The notes under the pieces were generated by a model. The model was not told the origin of the DNA. It saw nothing but the letters and a program-made list of their open reading frames with translations, and made no database searches. A DNA stretch of 42,400 bases from Bacilli bacterium (GTDB lineage Bacteria; Bacillota_I; Bacilli_A; ML615J-28; CAG-313): positions 1-42,400 of the forward strand of contig JAGBDV010000019.1 in the NCBI GenBank assembly GCA_017937305.1. The letters are read 5' to 3'. The position numbers and the translations under genes are program-made. Within the stretch, counting starts at the first letter, position 1. The number at the start of each line of letters is the position of its first letter. Below, one piece after another: positions 28,220-36,221 of this stretch.

Positions 28220-29377
28220 ATGAAAAGAACAACAATTAATATTAAAAAAATCTTAATAATAATTATAGTAATTTTCAGTACGTTTACTTTTTCTTCATGT
28301 AAAGCTGATGAAGAAAATTATTATAAAATAATTGAAATACCACGCGATATTGAATATGGAATATTAACAAGTGATTCATATGTTGCAGAAGGTAAATTTT
28401 ATCATTTTACTGATTCAATTAAAGAATCTTTAAAAAGTGATAAAAAAGTATATTTTAGTAAACCTGATATTTCATCACTTAGTACAAATGGAAGAGTTCT
28501 AATAGAAAATAAATTTTATCTTGCTGCTTTGTATAAAAATAGAATGTTTGGAAAAGATAAATATGTATTTGGCTTTTTTGATGTAAACGATAAAAAATAT
28601 CATATTTTACATACATTTAAAAGTAATGATGACAAATGTAGTTTATCTAAAATTGGTAATTACTTAGTATTATCTACAGAAGATTATTATTTTGTTTTTA
28701 ATTCTAGTAATAATGAATTAGTGATGACTATTGAATTAGAGAAAAAATGGGCAAGTAAGGTGTCATATAGTTCTTTTATGTATTTAACTGAAGATGAATT
28801 TGTTATTTATGATTCTTCCCTTCATTGTTATGAAGTTCCTGCAGAAGTGAATCTTGATGATTATAAATCAGGAAGTAATTATTTCTTTAATACAGTAGGG
28901 GATACTTACTTAAGATATTTTGACAAAGAACATAATCATATTTTTATTAATTATAAAACATTAGAAGTAGAAGATTATGGAAAATATGTTGAAGAAATAA
29001 AAAATAACAATCAATCTAGTACTAATACACCTGAAAAGGTTATTGACTGTTCATGTAATGAGAGTATGCTTTATATTACTTATAATGGTAATGAGTATAA
29101 CTACTCTTTAGAACATATGAGAAAGTACTATTCTGTTATTCCTTATGTTGAAAGATTGTGTAATACCAAAATAGAATTTATTGATGCATTTATTGATAAT
29201 AATGATATATTCGTATCAATCGGAAATAATGATTCGTTTTTTGGTTTTTATACACCAGGAAGAACTGTTCCTTTAATATTTAGATTTAATCCAGATACTG
29301 AAGGTTTTTCTTATGTTGGAACAAGTGGTCAAATATATAGTAATGTTATAAAAATGTTTCCATTAGAAGATAAATAA
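28220..29377 (+). CDS. Lipoprotein of unknown function
   Basis: 385 residues. A basic start, a long Ile-rich hydrophobic stretch and the lipobox FSSC form a lipoprotein signal. The mature part is acidic and rich in Tyr, Asp and Asn, with repeated short strands of the type KYVFGFFDVNDKKYHIL, YLVLSTEDYYFVFNSSNNEL and IFVSIGNNDSFFGFY, suggesting a beta-propeller-like fold; this is a guess from strand spacing. No catalytic motif is seen. AAAGGAG lies before the start. It is not preceded by a clear terminator, so some transcription may come from rnc. No homolog recognised. Confidence 0.75.
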   Translation: MKRTTINIKKILIIIIVIFSTFTFSSCKADEENYYKIIEIPRDIEYGILTSDSYVAEGKFYHFTDSIKESLKSDKKVYFSKPDISSLSTNGRVLIENKFYLAALYKNRMFGKDKYVFGFFDVNDKKYHILHTFKSNDDKCSLSKIGNYLVLSTEDYYFVFNSSNNELVMTIELEKKWASKVSYSSFMYLTEDEFVIYDSSLHCYEVPAEVNLDDYKSGSNYFFNTVGDTYLRYFDKEHNHIFINYKTLEVEDYGKYVEEIKNNNQSSTNTPEKVIDCSCNESMLYITYNGNEYNYSLEHMRKYYSVIPYVERLCNTKIEFIDAFIDNNDIFVSIGNNDSFFGFYTPGRTVPLIFRFNPDTEGFSYVGTSGQIYSNVIKMFPLEDK

Positions 29378-29406
29378 TACAGATTAAAATCTGTATTATT
29401 TTTTTA
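29372..29406 (+). terminator. Terminator after the lipoprotein gene
   Basis: AAATAATACAGATT pairs with AATCTGTATTATTT across a very short loop, then a T-run; it begins in the stop region of the gene. Confidence 0.9.
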
Positions 29407-29426
29407 TGGTTTAGTTTAGTAAAATA

Positions 29427-29435
29427 TGATATAAT
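29427..29435 (+). promoter_or_regulatory. Extended -10 promoter of the lipase-TraX-Nudix operon
   Basis: TGA directly followed by TATAAT (29430-29435), 20 bases before the TTG start; the -35 is weak. Confidence 0.6.
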
Positions 29436-29455
29436 ACATTAAAGAAGGTGTTATC

Positions 29456-30235
29456 TTGAAGACTAAATACCCAATTATTTTAGTACATGGTATTGTGGTA
29501 AAAGATTTTAAAAGGTTCAAGGCTTTTGGAAAAATCGAAAAGATATTAAAAGACAATGGCTTTACTATTTTTACTGCAAAAACTGATGGTTTTGGAACAA
29601 TTGAAAATAATGCAATACAATTAAAAAAATATATTAATCTAATTAAAGAACGTGAATGTGTAGATAAGGTAAATATTATTGCTCATTCAAAAGGTGGACT
29701 TGATTCAAAATATATGATTAAACATCTAGATATGGAAGATAGTGTTGCATCGCTTACAACGCTTTGTACACCTCATAAAGGATCTCCAATCGCTAGTAAA
29801 CTTTTAAAGTTACCAAAGTTCTTAATTAATTTTATTAGTTTTTGGATTAATTTCTGGTATAAAATATTTGGTGATGAATCGCCTAACGCAAAAGAAGTGT
29901 GTAGACAACTACAAAGAGTAGAGAGTGTAGAAGAAGAATGTTTGAAATTTAGTGATAAAGTATATTGTCAAAGTTATTCTTCTAAGATGAATAAATCAAC
30001 TGATGATTTTTTAATGGGGATCCCACATGCGTTTTCAATGTATTTAGAACATAAAGACACAGATGGGATGGTTCCTGTGGATTCATGTATTTTTGGAGAT
30101 TATAAAGGATATGCAGTAGATGATTCTGTATCTCACTTAGAAATTATTGGATTTATGTTAAATAAGAAAAAGAAGGAGAAGATTTATAATTTTTATATTA
30201 CATTATGTAATGATCTTATGAATCAGGGCTTTTAA
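29456..30235 (+). CDS. Lipase-like alpha/beta hydrolase
   Basis: 259 residues. LVHGIV is the oxyanion-hole strand and AHSKGG the nucleophile elbow (Gly replaced by Ala at the first place of GxSxG, as in many bacterial triacylglycerol lipases); KDTDGMVPVDS and SVSHLEI are likely to hold the acid and His. No signal peptide is visible, so it acts in the cytosol or is exported by another route. The start is TTG 29456, after AGAAGGTG at the right distance; no ATG lies nearby and the core strand starts at once. The substrate, lipid ester or other, is unknown. The next gene starts directly after its stop. Confidence 0.75.
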   Translation: MKTKYPIILVHGIVVKDFKRFKAFGKIEKILKDNGFTIFTAKTDGFGTIENNAIQLKKYINLIKERECVDKVNIIAHSKGGLDSKYMIKHLDMEDSVASLTTLCTPHKGSPIASKLLKLPKFLINFISFWINFWYKIFGDESPNAKEVCRQLQRVESVEEECLKFSDKVYCQSYSSKMNKSTDDFLMGIPHAFSMYLEHKDTDGMVPVDSCIFGDYKGYAVDDSVSHLEIIGFMLNKKKKEKIYNFYITLCNDLMNQGF

Positions 30236-30541
30236 ATGAAATTTGGTATTTTTTCTAATAACGTTTTAAAAATAATAGCTTGTATTACAATGTTATTAGA
30301 CCATATGGGATTTATATTATTCCCACAGTATCCAATTTTTAGAATTATTGGTAGAATTGCTTTTCCTATATTTGCATTTTTACTTGCAGAAGGATGCTAT
30401 TATACTAAAAATAAATTAAGACATTTTATTGTAATTGCAGGATTTGCAGTAGTAATGCAAACAGTTCTTTTTCTAGCAACTAAGATGACAGATTTTAATA
30501 TTTTTATTCCTTTTGCAATATCAATTGCTTATGTTATTTAA
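30236..30541 (+). CDS. TraX-family membrane protein, N-terminal part
   Basis: 101 residues with about three hydrophobic segments. LKIIACITMLLDHMG, FRIIGRIAFPIFAFLLAEG and the following helix are the typical start of TraX-family membrane proteins, which resemble acyltransferases (TraX acetylates F-pilin; chromosomal members have unknown roles). Full-length members run to 220-250 residues with more helices, which here lie in the following frame. The frame ends at TAA 30539-30541, sharing one base with the ATG of the second part. No Shine-Dalgarno is visible, so translation likely depends on coupling to the lipase gene. Confidence 0.6.
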   Translation: MKFGIFSNNVLKIIACITMLLDHMGFILFPQYPIFRIIGRIAFPIFAFLLAEGCYYTKNKLRHFIVIAGFAVVMQTVLFLATKMTDFNIFIPFAISIAYVI

Positions 30542-30951
30542 TGGATTATATTGAAAGATTTATAAAAGAAAAAAGAATACTAATTTCTATTGGACTTATA
30601 ATTTTATTAATATCATCTTTATTATTATTCTATTTTATTGATGCTTATACTACATATTTCTTTATGAATTATGGAATATATGCAGTATATTTACCTTTTG
30701 TATTATATATAATAAGGAAGTATGTAAAACATGTTAATATATTTGTAAGCATTTTTATTATTTGTATAACAATGGTATTAATGAAGTATTTTACTCCTTA
30801 TTTATATCAATTTTATGGAATGATTTCTTGTGTGTTTATTTTACTTTATAATGGGAAAAAAGGTAAATATAATTTAAAATATTTATTCTATATTTTTTAC
30901 CCATTACATATGGTTATACTATATGCTATTGCAATGTTTATGGGAGGATAA
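30541..30951 (+). CDS. TraX-family membrane protein, C-terminal part in another frame
   Basis: 136 residues with four or five hydrophobic segments. YGIYAVYLPFVLYIIRKYV, LYNGKKGKYNLKYLFYIFYP and FYPLHMVILYAIAMF match the last part of TraX-family proteins (the PxHM motif near the end is characteristic). It continues the upstream frame after a one-base shift at TAATG. Either an indel broke the gene or the halves are translated by coupling; the two are complementary and neither is complete. A good ribosome-binding site before the ATG is not evident. Confidence 0.55.
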   Translation: MDYIERFIKEKRILISIGLIILLISSLLLFYFIDAYTTYFFMNYGIYAVYLPFVLYIIRKYVKHVNIFVSIFIICITMVLMKYFTPYLYQFYGMISCVFILLYNGKKGKYNLKYLFYIFYPLHMVILYAIAMFMGG

Positions 30952-30952
30952 A

Positions 30953-31471
30953 ATGGAAATACTTGATTTATATGATAAAGATAAAAAAATAACTAATCTT
31001 CAAATATCTAGAGGAGTGAAGGTTCCTAAAGGATATTACAGATTAGTAGTTCATATTTGTATCTTTAATAATAAAGGTGAAATGTTAATTCAAAAAAGAG
31101 CTTCTTACAAAAAGTGGGGAGATAAATGGGACATTAGTGTAGGTGGATGTGTATCCGCTGGTGAAACTAGTGATGTTGCAGCAATGCGTGAGGTAAAAGA
31201 AGAGATAGGATTAGATATAGACTTAAAAGATAAAAGATGTAATTTTACATTTACATTTGAAGATGGATTTGATGATATTTATTTAGTAAATGTAGATGAT
31301 ATTGATTTATCAACACTAAAACTTCAACAAACAGAAGTATCTGAAGTAAAATGGATGACAGAAGAAGAAATACTTAAAATGAATGAAACGGGAGAATTTA
31401 TTCCATATCAAGAAAGCTATTTAAAACTTCTATTTGAATTTAGAAATGCAGTTGATATGTATGGAGAATAG
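30953..31471 (+). CDS. Nudix hydrolase, isopentenyl-diphosphate isomerase-like
   Basis: 172 residues. A perfect Nudix box, GCVSAGETSDVAAM followed by REVKEEIG, fits the G-x5-E-x7-RE-x2-EE-x-G pattern. The N-terminal part (MEILDLYDKDKK, IFNNKGEMLIQKR, WDISVGG) is like the YfcD/Idi-type subfamily, whose members usually hydrolyse nucleotide-sugar or other diphosphates; a true isomerase would need extra Cys and Glu residues that I do not see. ATG 30953 follows GGGAGG at the end of the TraX-like gene, and the longer reading from 30923 overlaps that gene. Probable last gene of the lipase operon. Confidence 0.8.
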   Translation: MEILDLYDKDKKITNLQISRGVKVPKGYYRLVVHICIFNNKGEMLIQKRASYKKWGDKWDISVGGCVSAGETSDVAAMREVKEEIGLDIDLKDKRCNFTFTFEDGFDDIYLVNVDDIDLSTLKLQQTEVSEVKWMTEEEILKMNETGEFIPYQESYLKLLFEFRNAVDMYGE

Positions 31472-31472
31472 A

Positions 31473-31526
31473 AAAAATTAGTGTAAGTGTCTTATAGTTT
31501 AAGTAAATAATATTTAACTAATTTTT
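31473..31526 (+). terminator. Weak terminator candidate
   Basis: AAAAATTAGT (31473-31482) and ACTAATTTTT (31517-31526) are perfectly complementary but are separated by 34 bases; A/T-only apart from one G-C pair each end, so uncertain. Confidence 0.35.
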
Positions 31527-31592
31527 AAGAAAGGAAAAAGTTAATTTTAAATGACTAATAGATTAGTCAATTATAATATACTAGGAAAAGAA

Positions 31593-32243
31593 ATGAAGAG
31601 ATTTATAATTTTAAGCGTAACTATTTTAATTGTTTTTGGTCTATTTAGTTGTAAAAATATTCATAGATATGGATGCGGAAGTAGAGATAGGTATACAGAT
31701 GAAGAACATTATGAACGAGTAAGGAAAAAAGTAATAGAAAGATATATTGAAAGCGGACTTTTTGAATCATGTGAAATTTATCCTATATATGATTTTCAAG
31801 ACAGACTGTCTTATTTTCTCTTAGAGTTTGCACCTAGTGCATATGGATATGTAATGATACGTGAAAGAGATACTTCTTGTACATATGGGACTGAAATGTA
31901 TATTATTGATAATAAATTGAGATTTGATAATGGTAGAAAATGGCAAAGATATACTATTATTGATGATGAAGTAATTTATGAGAAAGATTCCGAAGGAAAT
32001 GATATCTTGTACCATTCCAGTCCATTCAAAATCAACAATGTTTTGAATGAAAAACTTTATTTACTTTATGTTAAAACTAATATTCCAATACAGAATGATG
32101 GCTATATACCTGCTGTAAAAAAAGATGGCAAATTTCTAAATCTTGTTTCAATGAAAGAAGTAAGTATTATAGAAGACGCACAAAAAGGGCAATTTGAATT
32201 TGAAGACATATATTTTATACCATCAAATTCTTTTAATTTATAA
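31593..32243 (+). CDS. Small lipoprotein of unknown function
   Basis: 216 residues from ATG 31593. MKRF, a hydrophobic run and the lipobox LFSC (Cys20) form a lipoprotein signal; the reading from 31551 would place 14 additional polar residues before the signal, so the internal ATG, preceded by AGGAAAAG, is preferred. The mature protein is short and Tyr/Asp/Glu-rich; CGSRDRYTDEEHYERVRKK is a helical segment after the lipid site, then alternating strands. No enzyme motif is visible and no homolog is recognised. Likely exported and membrane-anchored after Lgt modification. Confidence 0.65.
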   Translation: MKRFIILSVTILIVFGLFSCKNIHRYGCGSRDRYTDEEHYERVRKKVIERYIESGLFESCEIYPIYDFQDRLSYFLLEFAPSAYGYVMIRERDTSCTYGTEMYIIDNKLRFDNGRKWQRYTIIDDEVIYEKDSEGNDILYHSSPFKINNVLNEKLYLLYVKTNIPIQNDGYIPAVKKDGKFLNLVSMKEVSIIEDAQKGQFEFEDIYFIPSNSFNL

Positions 32244-32326
32244 ATAAGGAGATGACATTAGGAATTTATAATCTAAATCCGAGAGTGAAAATATTTATTC
32301 ATTTAGTGGTAACTGAGTAATATAAG

Positions 32327-32363
32327 AAAAACCCAATCTTTATTGATTAAAGATTGGGTTTTT
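32327..32363. terminator. Bidirectional terminator between the small lipoprotein and the histidine phosphatase
   Basis: ACCCAATCTT (32331-32340) and AAGATTGGGT (32350-32359) form a perfect stem with A-run and T-run flanks, usable from both directions. The upstream stretch 32244-32326 holds no gene I can support. Confidence 0.9.
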
Positions 32364-32388
32364 AGTTTTAAAAATTAAATTTAATATA

Positions 32389-32967
32389 TTAATTATTTTC
32401 GTTTAGATTAAATATATATTTAGTTACTTTATCATTGTTTATATAAACATAATTTCTTGATGCGTTATATAAAGGGGAAGTGAAGGTAAATTCATTTGAT
32501 ATTTTTGTAAAGAAGCCTTTAATAAAATGTGAATGTGTTGCGATTAAGACTTTTTTTCCTGGGTATTGTTTTGCGATTTTTATTAGTGCATTATAAGCTC
32601 TATCTTGTAACTCATAACTTTTTTCTAAACCTTCTACATCATCATTTTTTATTTTATTATATATTTCATCACAGATAAGTTGTCCTTCGGCTTTACCAAA
32701 TTCTCTTTCTATTACATCATTATTGATGATTATTTCATTTTGGTAGTTTAATTCTTCTGCAAGTATATTAGCAGAATGGATTGCACGATCAAGTGGGCTC
32801 GCAATAATTATATCCCAGTTAGGATCTTTTTCTTTTAATATTTTACCTACTTCTTTTACTTGTTTAATACCTTCTTCATTTAAAGGGTTATTGATTCTTC
32901 CTTGAATAAGTCTTTTTTGATTCCAGTCTGTTTGACCATGTCTTACTAAAAGAATAATTGTTTCCAT
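32389..32967 (-). CDS. Histidine phosphatase family protein
   Basis: 192 residues. LLVRHGQTDWN gives the RHG motif with phosphorylated His10; IQGRINNPLNEEG is the next conserved block; SPLDRAIHSA and IEREFGKAEG carry the substrate-proton Glu, and ATHSHF the second His. Members act as phosphoglycerate-mutase-like phosphatases on small phosphoesters (for example alpha-ribazole phosphate, sugar phosphates). The true glycolytic mutase in this genome is probably gpmI at the left end of the window, so this one is likely a phosphatase. The start is preceded by AAGGAAG on the minus strand. Monocistronic. Confidence 0.85.
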   Translation of the reverse strand: METIILLVRHGQTDWNQKRLIQGRINNPLNEEGIKQVKEVGKILKEKDPNWDIIIASPLDRAIHSANILAEELNYQNEIIINNDVIEREFGKAEGQLICDEIYNKIKNDDVEGLEKSYELQDRAYNALIKIAKQYPGKKVLIATHSHFIKGFFTKISNEFTFTSPLYNASRNYVYINNDKVTKYIFNLNENN

Positions 32968-33069
32968 ATTATCTTCCTTATTATATATAGTATTTATTTA
33001 TATTATCTATTATACTAAATTTGTTAAATTATATGAAAAGATTTGCTATAATTTTCTTTTGTTAAAAGA

Positions 33070-33098
33070 TAGAAAAAAAAGTAGGATTATGTTATAAT
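33070..33098 (+). promoter_or_regulatory. Promoter of dnaD-nth
   Basis: TAGAAA (33070-33075), 17-base spacer, TATAAT (33093-33098) with upstream TGT (extended -10). Confidence 0.65.
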
Positions 33099-33126
33099 TT
33101 ATAATACGAAATGAGGAATTATAATT

Positions 33127-33747
33127 ATGAATAATATTGCAAAACTTATTAAAGCAAAAACTATTGATTTTACTCAAGTATTAATTAAATATTATAAAGC
33201 AATTGGATTAAATGAAACAACTGCTGTAATTGTTGCAAAATTATATTATTTAGCAGAAGAAAATGATAATTTCTTAGAGCTTGATAAACTTTGTAAAGAA
33301 GTAACGTTAAGTAGTGATAAATTAAGTGATGATATTATTAATTTAGTTAATCAAGGCTATATTGAACTTACACTAGATAATAATGGAAAAGAAGAGTTTA
33401 CTTTAGATGGCGTTATTGAAAGATTAGGTGTTGCAATAGATAAGACTAGTGATGATGTATTAGATGAAAGACAAGAAAAACTTAGTTTAATTGTAACATA
33501 TGTTGAAACTACTTTTTCAAAAACATGTTCAACAGCTGATTTAGTTGTTATTAATGCTTGGCTTGATAATAATTATAATTATGATGATATTAAAAGTGCA
33601 GTATTTAAGTCTTTCCAACTTGGTAAATTTAATCTAAAATATGCTGATGCTATTTTAGCTAGTAAAGCTAGTCATAAAGTTAATAATGATCTTGAAATAG
33701 ATGAAGAATTAAAAGCTTTATTAGATGGTGCGTATGTTAAAAAATAA
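33127..33747 (+). CDS. dnaD: Replication initiation protein DnaD
   Basis: 206 residues. Primosome component that helps load the replicative helicase at oriC and at stalled forks. The N-terminal ~95 residues form the winged-helix DDBH1 oligomerisation domain (AKLYYLAEE, ELDKLCKEVTLSSDKLSDDI); residues ~125-190 form the DDBH2 domain with INAWLDNNYNYDDIKSAV and KFNLKYADAIL, the conserved blocks of DnaD/DnaB-type proteins. Immediate linkage to nth is the Bacillus arrangement. GAGGAA lies before the ATG. The overlap with nth (23 bases) couples the two. Confidence 0.85.
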   Translation: MNNIAKLIKAKTIDFTQVLIKYYKAIGLNETTAVIVAKLYYLAEENDNFLELDKLCKEVTLSSDKLSDDIINLVNQGYIELTLDNNGKEEFTLDGVIERLGVAIDKTSDDVLDERQEKLSLIVTYVETTFSKTCSTADLVVINAWLDNNYNYDDIKSAVFKSFQLGKFNLKYADAILASKASHKVNNDLEIDEELKALLDGAYVKK

Positions 33748-34384
33748 AGCTGATTTAAAAGTTATTTTAGATGAGATTGAAGTTTTATTCCCTAATGCTG
33801 GATGTGAACTTATTTATCATAATATCTTTGAATTATTGATTGCAGTAATGCTTAGTGCTCAAACAACAGATAAATCTGTTAATGTTGTTACTCCTTCTTT
33901 ATTTGAAAAGTATCCAAATGCTTTTATGTTAAGTAATGCAGAGTATGAGGATGTTAAAGAAATAATAAAAAGAATAGGGTTATCTAATGTTAAAGCAAAA
34001 AATATAATTGCAGCATCTAAAATGATTGTTGAAGTTTATGATGGAAATGTTCCTAATACGCTTGAAGAATTAATTAAATTACCAGGGGTTGGAAGAAAAA
34101 CTGCTAATGTGGTGATGTCTGAAGGTTATAAGATTCCTAGAATTGCTGTTGATACTCATGTTGAGCGTGTAAGTAAAAGACTTGGAATTGTTCCTTTTTC
34201 TGCAGATGTATTAGATGTTGAGGAAAGATTGATGGATTTAATTGATCAAGATAAGTGGCATAAGTCTCATCATTTATTATTATTTTTTGGAAGATATTTT
34301 TGTCTTGCGAAAAAGCCTAATTGTGAAAATTGTTTTTATAAGAAATCTTGCCATTATTTAAATGACAAAAACCTCCAAGATTAA
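33725..34384 (+). CDS. nth: Endonuclease III (DNA glycosylase/AP lyase)
   Basis: 219 residues. Excises oxidised pyrimidines and cuts abasic sites in base excision repair. Motifs: SAQTTDKSVN near the active site, helix-hairpin-helix LPGVGRKTANVV with the catalytic Lys, AVDTHVERVSKRLG with the catalytic Asp, and the [4Fe-4S] cluster C-x6-C-x2-C-x5-C at CLAKKPNCENCFYKKSC. Starts within dnaD; ATG 33725 or 33734 are both possible and neither has a good ribosome-binding site. Its stop lies inside the terminator-like stem that also contains the ribosome-binding site of the following cse60. Confidence 0.95.
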   Translation: MVRMLKNKADLKVILDEIEVLFPNAGCELIYHNIFELLIAVMLSAQTTDKSVNVVTPSLFEKYPNAFMLSNAEYEDVKEIIKRIGLSNVKAKNIIAASKMIVEVYDGNVPNTLEELIKLPGVGRKTANVVMSEGYKIPRIAVDTHVERVSKRLGIVPFSADVLDVEERLMDLIDQDKWHKSHHLLLFFGRYFCLAKKPNCENCFYKKSCHYLNDKNLQD

Positions 34385-34421
34385 CTATTATTTAAAGCTA
34401 TAATAGTCTTGGAGGTTTTTT
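34367..34421 (+). terminator. Terminator of dnaD-nth whose 3' arm is the cse60 ribosome-binding site
   Basis: Outer stem AAAAACCTCCAAGA (34367-34380) with TCTTGGAGGTTTTT (34407-34420), inner stem CTATTAT (34385-34391) with ATAATAG (34400-34406), loop of 8. GGAGG (34411-34415) is the Shine-Dalgarno of the next gene, so it is paired with the CCTCC of nth's end. The nth stop is inside the stem. Confidence 0.88.
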
Positions 34422-34423
34422 AT

Positions 34424-34603
34424 ATGCGTGTATATGTTCTTGATGAAGAAAATGAACTTGATTTAGAAATGAAAGTTAATGATATTTTATCAAATTTTAA
34501 AGATGAAGATATCGTTGATATTAAATATAATGTTGCAGTAACATACGATGAAAGAGAACAAATTTACTGTTTTTCTTGTATGATTATTGTGAAAGATTCT
34601 TAA
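34424..34603 (+). CDS. cse60: Cse60-like small sporulation protein
   Basis: 59 residues. RVYVLDEENELDLEMKVNDI, then VDIKYNVAV and the EQIYCFSCMIIV end match the short Cse60 family of Bacillus (a SigE-controlled protein of unknown function made in the mother cell). The start ATG 34424 lies 8 bases after GGAGG; a longer TTG reading would put the start before its ribosome-binding site. It lies right after nth and overlaps the convergent rqcH fragment by 20 bases. Family recognised by its sequence pattern and length; moderate confidence. Confidence 0.75.
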   Translation: MRVYVLDEENELDLEMKVNDILSNFKDEDIVDIKYNVAVTYDEREQIYCFSCMIIVKDS

Positions 34604-35474
34604 TTAAATTAATATCAGGGTCGATATAGATTGTTTTTTGATTTTGTAATGTTACAAATGAGCCTTTCATACCAGGTACTTTTTTTAAGTATCTTACCTT
34701 TGTGTAGTCAACTGGTACACTGCTTGATGTTTTACCAGTTGAATAGTATGCTGCAATATTAGCAGCAGTTCTAATTAACTTTTCACTCATTACAAAGTTT
34801 GGATCATTTTCTGGAATTCTTACGATAACATGACTTCCCGGAAGATTTTTTGTATGGAACCAGTAGTCGTTACTTGATGCTATTTTATGTGTTAAATAAT
34901 CATTTTGAGTGTTGTTTTTACCAACATATATTAAAATATCATCAACTTTATATGTTATAAATTCTATTTTTTGTTGTTTCTTTTTATATTTTTGATTTGA
35001 TTTTAAATATCCATTAAGTGATAATTCTAATTTTATTTCTTCTAAATCTTTATTATCAGCAATTGAAAGTTGGAATAATATTGTATTTAAATATTCTATT
35101 TCTTTTAAGACAATATCAATTTGTTTTTTTACTTCTACTATAGCAATTGATGCTTTTTTTGCTTTATTAAATATTGCTTTAAGATTGCTGGAAGGATCTA
35201 GAAGAGGGTTTAAGTTTATTTCTAATTCTTCATTATTATTAAAATAATCTAATACGATAACTTTAGTATCTCCTTTTTTAACCTTATAAAGATTTGATTG
35301 AAGTAAGATACCAATGTTTGAATATTTTAAATTTTCTTTTGCTTTTTGTAAATCTAGTGTTAGATTTGAAAGTTTAATGTTAGCTTTTTTAAGCTCTTTT
35401 TGGATAGTTTTTTCAAGTTCTACAGCATTATAATTTACTGTTTTTAATGATTCATTATAGTATTCTTCTAACAT
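34584..35474 (-). CDS. rqcH: RqcH C-terminal fragment (coiled coil plus NFACT-R)
   Basis: Reads on the minus strand as the distal ~296 residues of the ribosome quality-control protein RqcH (also called FbpA/NFACT). First a coiled-coil M domain with LEKTIQKELKKANIKLSNL, then an NFACT-R domain with SNDYWFHTKNLPGSHVIVRIP. The true frame continues 34 more codons upstream, from 35475 to 35576, with VIFKTEKKLDFYAYPLSNDY and STHQSLSEM in the same frame, up to TAA 35579-35577. The start ATG at 35474 is internal and has no ribosome-binding site. See the finding on the rqcH stop. Confidence 0.8.
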   Translation of the reverse strand: MLEEYYNESLKTVNYNAVELEKTIQKELKKANIKLSNLTLDLQKAKENLKYSNIGILLQSNLYKVKKGDTKVIVLDYFNNNEELEINLNPLLDPSSNLKAIFNKAKKASIAIVEVKKQIDIVLKEIEYLNTILFQLSIADNKDLEEIKLELSLNGYLKSNQKYKKKQQKIEFITYKVDDILIYVGKNNTQNDYLTHKIASSNDYWFHTKNLPGSHVIVRIPENDPNFVMSEKLIRTAANIAAYYSTGKTSSSVPVDYTKVRYLKKVPGMKGSFVTLQNQKTIYIDPDINLIKNLSQ

Positions 35475-35576
35475 TTCACTTAGTGATTGGTGTGTTGAAA
35501 TTACTTCATAATCATTAGATAATGGGTATGCATAAAAGTCTAATTTCTTTTCTGTTTTGAAAATGACGGGCTTTAT

Positions 35577-35579
35577 TTA
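35577..35579 (-). other. In-frame TAA interrupting rqcH
   Basis: The only stop between the two halves of rqcH. Reading through it gives 34 codons of good RqcH sequence leading straight into the C-terminal fragment without a frame change. Confidence 0.8.
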
Positions 35580-36221
35580 TTGATTTAAGAAATTTAAAAT
35601 ATTAGAGTTATCTAGTTCATTTAATGTGTTTAATAGTTGTTTAGATACTCCTTGAAGATTATCAAGTAAAAGTGGGATCTCTTTATTAAATGGGTTTATT
35701 GATTTTGTTGAACTTGGATAATTGTATTTAGCATGAGGAATAATAGTTCTTAAATTGTCGAATGAAGGCGGAAGTTTTCGTAAAGCATCTATTATTGTGT
35801 TTTCTGAATTTAATAGAATAATATTACTATTTCTACCCATTATTTCAAAAATTAAGATAAATGTGTTTTCATCATCTAATTCATTATATGCATTAATATG
35901 CAGTTCGATTAAACGGTCATTTTGATATTGTTTAATTTCTTTAATTACTCCACGTTCAATATATTTACGTAACAACATGCAGAAGTTATTTGGAACTTCA
36001 GGATTAGATATTTTTTTAGTTAGAAGGTGGATTCTAGGATGATCTAGTTTTGATGATATTAATAGTTGTTTATTAACTATTAGTCCTGTTTCATTTTTTC
36101 CTCTTAGTTGTAGTACAATTTCTAAAGGTGCAGGTTGATAGATTTTATTAATTTTAAAGTTTAGAATTTCTTGATTTAATTCAGTAGTTAAATAATGAAC
36201 AAAACATCCATCAATACTCAT
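35577..36221 (-). CDS. rqcH: RqcH N-terminal fragment (NFACT-N), ended by an in-frame TAA
   Basis: 214 residues from ATG 36221, preceded by AAAGGAGG on the minus strand. MSIDGCFVHYLTTEL, FKINKIYQP, LLISSKLDHPRIHL and FCMLLRKYIERGVI are the NFACT-N blocks; the DR pair (D102, R103) needed for alanyl-tailing is present. RqcH binds 60S/50S subunits carrying stalled nascent chains and adds alanine tails in bacteria. The frame stops at TAA 35579-35577, after FLNQ, exactly in frame with the following C-terminal part, so the gene looks like one 545-codon rqcH interrupted once. It is divergent from gmk, as in Bacillus. Confidence 0.85.
   Translation of the reverse strand: MSIDGCFVHYLTTELNQEILNFKINKIYQPAPLEIVLQLRGKNETGLIVNKQLLISSKLDHPRIHLLTKKISNPEVPNNFCMLLRKYIERGVIKEIKQYQNDRLIELHINAYNELDDENTFILIFEIMGRNSNIILLNSENTIIDALRKLPPSFDNLRTIIPHAKYNYPSSTKSINPFNKEIPLLLDNLQGVSKQLLNTLNELDNSNILNFLNQ

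Noticed and set aside
31821-32015. 64-codon minus-strand frame opposite the small lipoprotein
   Set aside because: Antisense of a coding gene without start signals.
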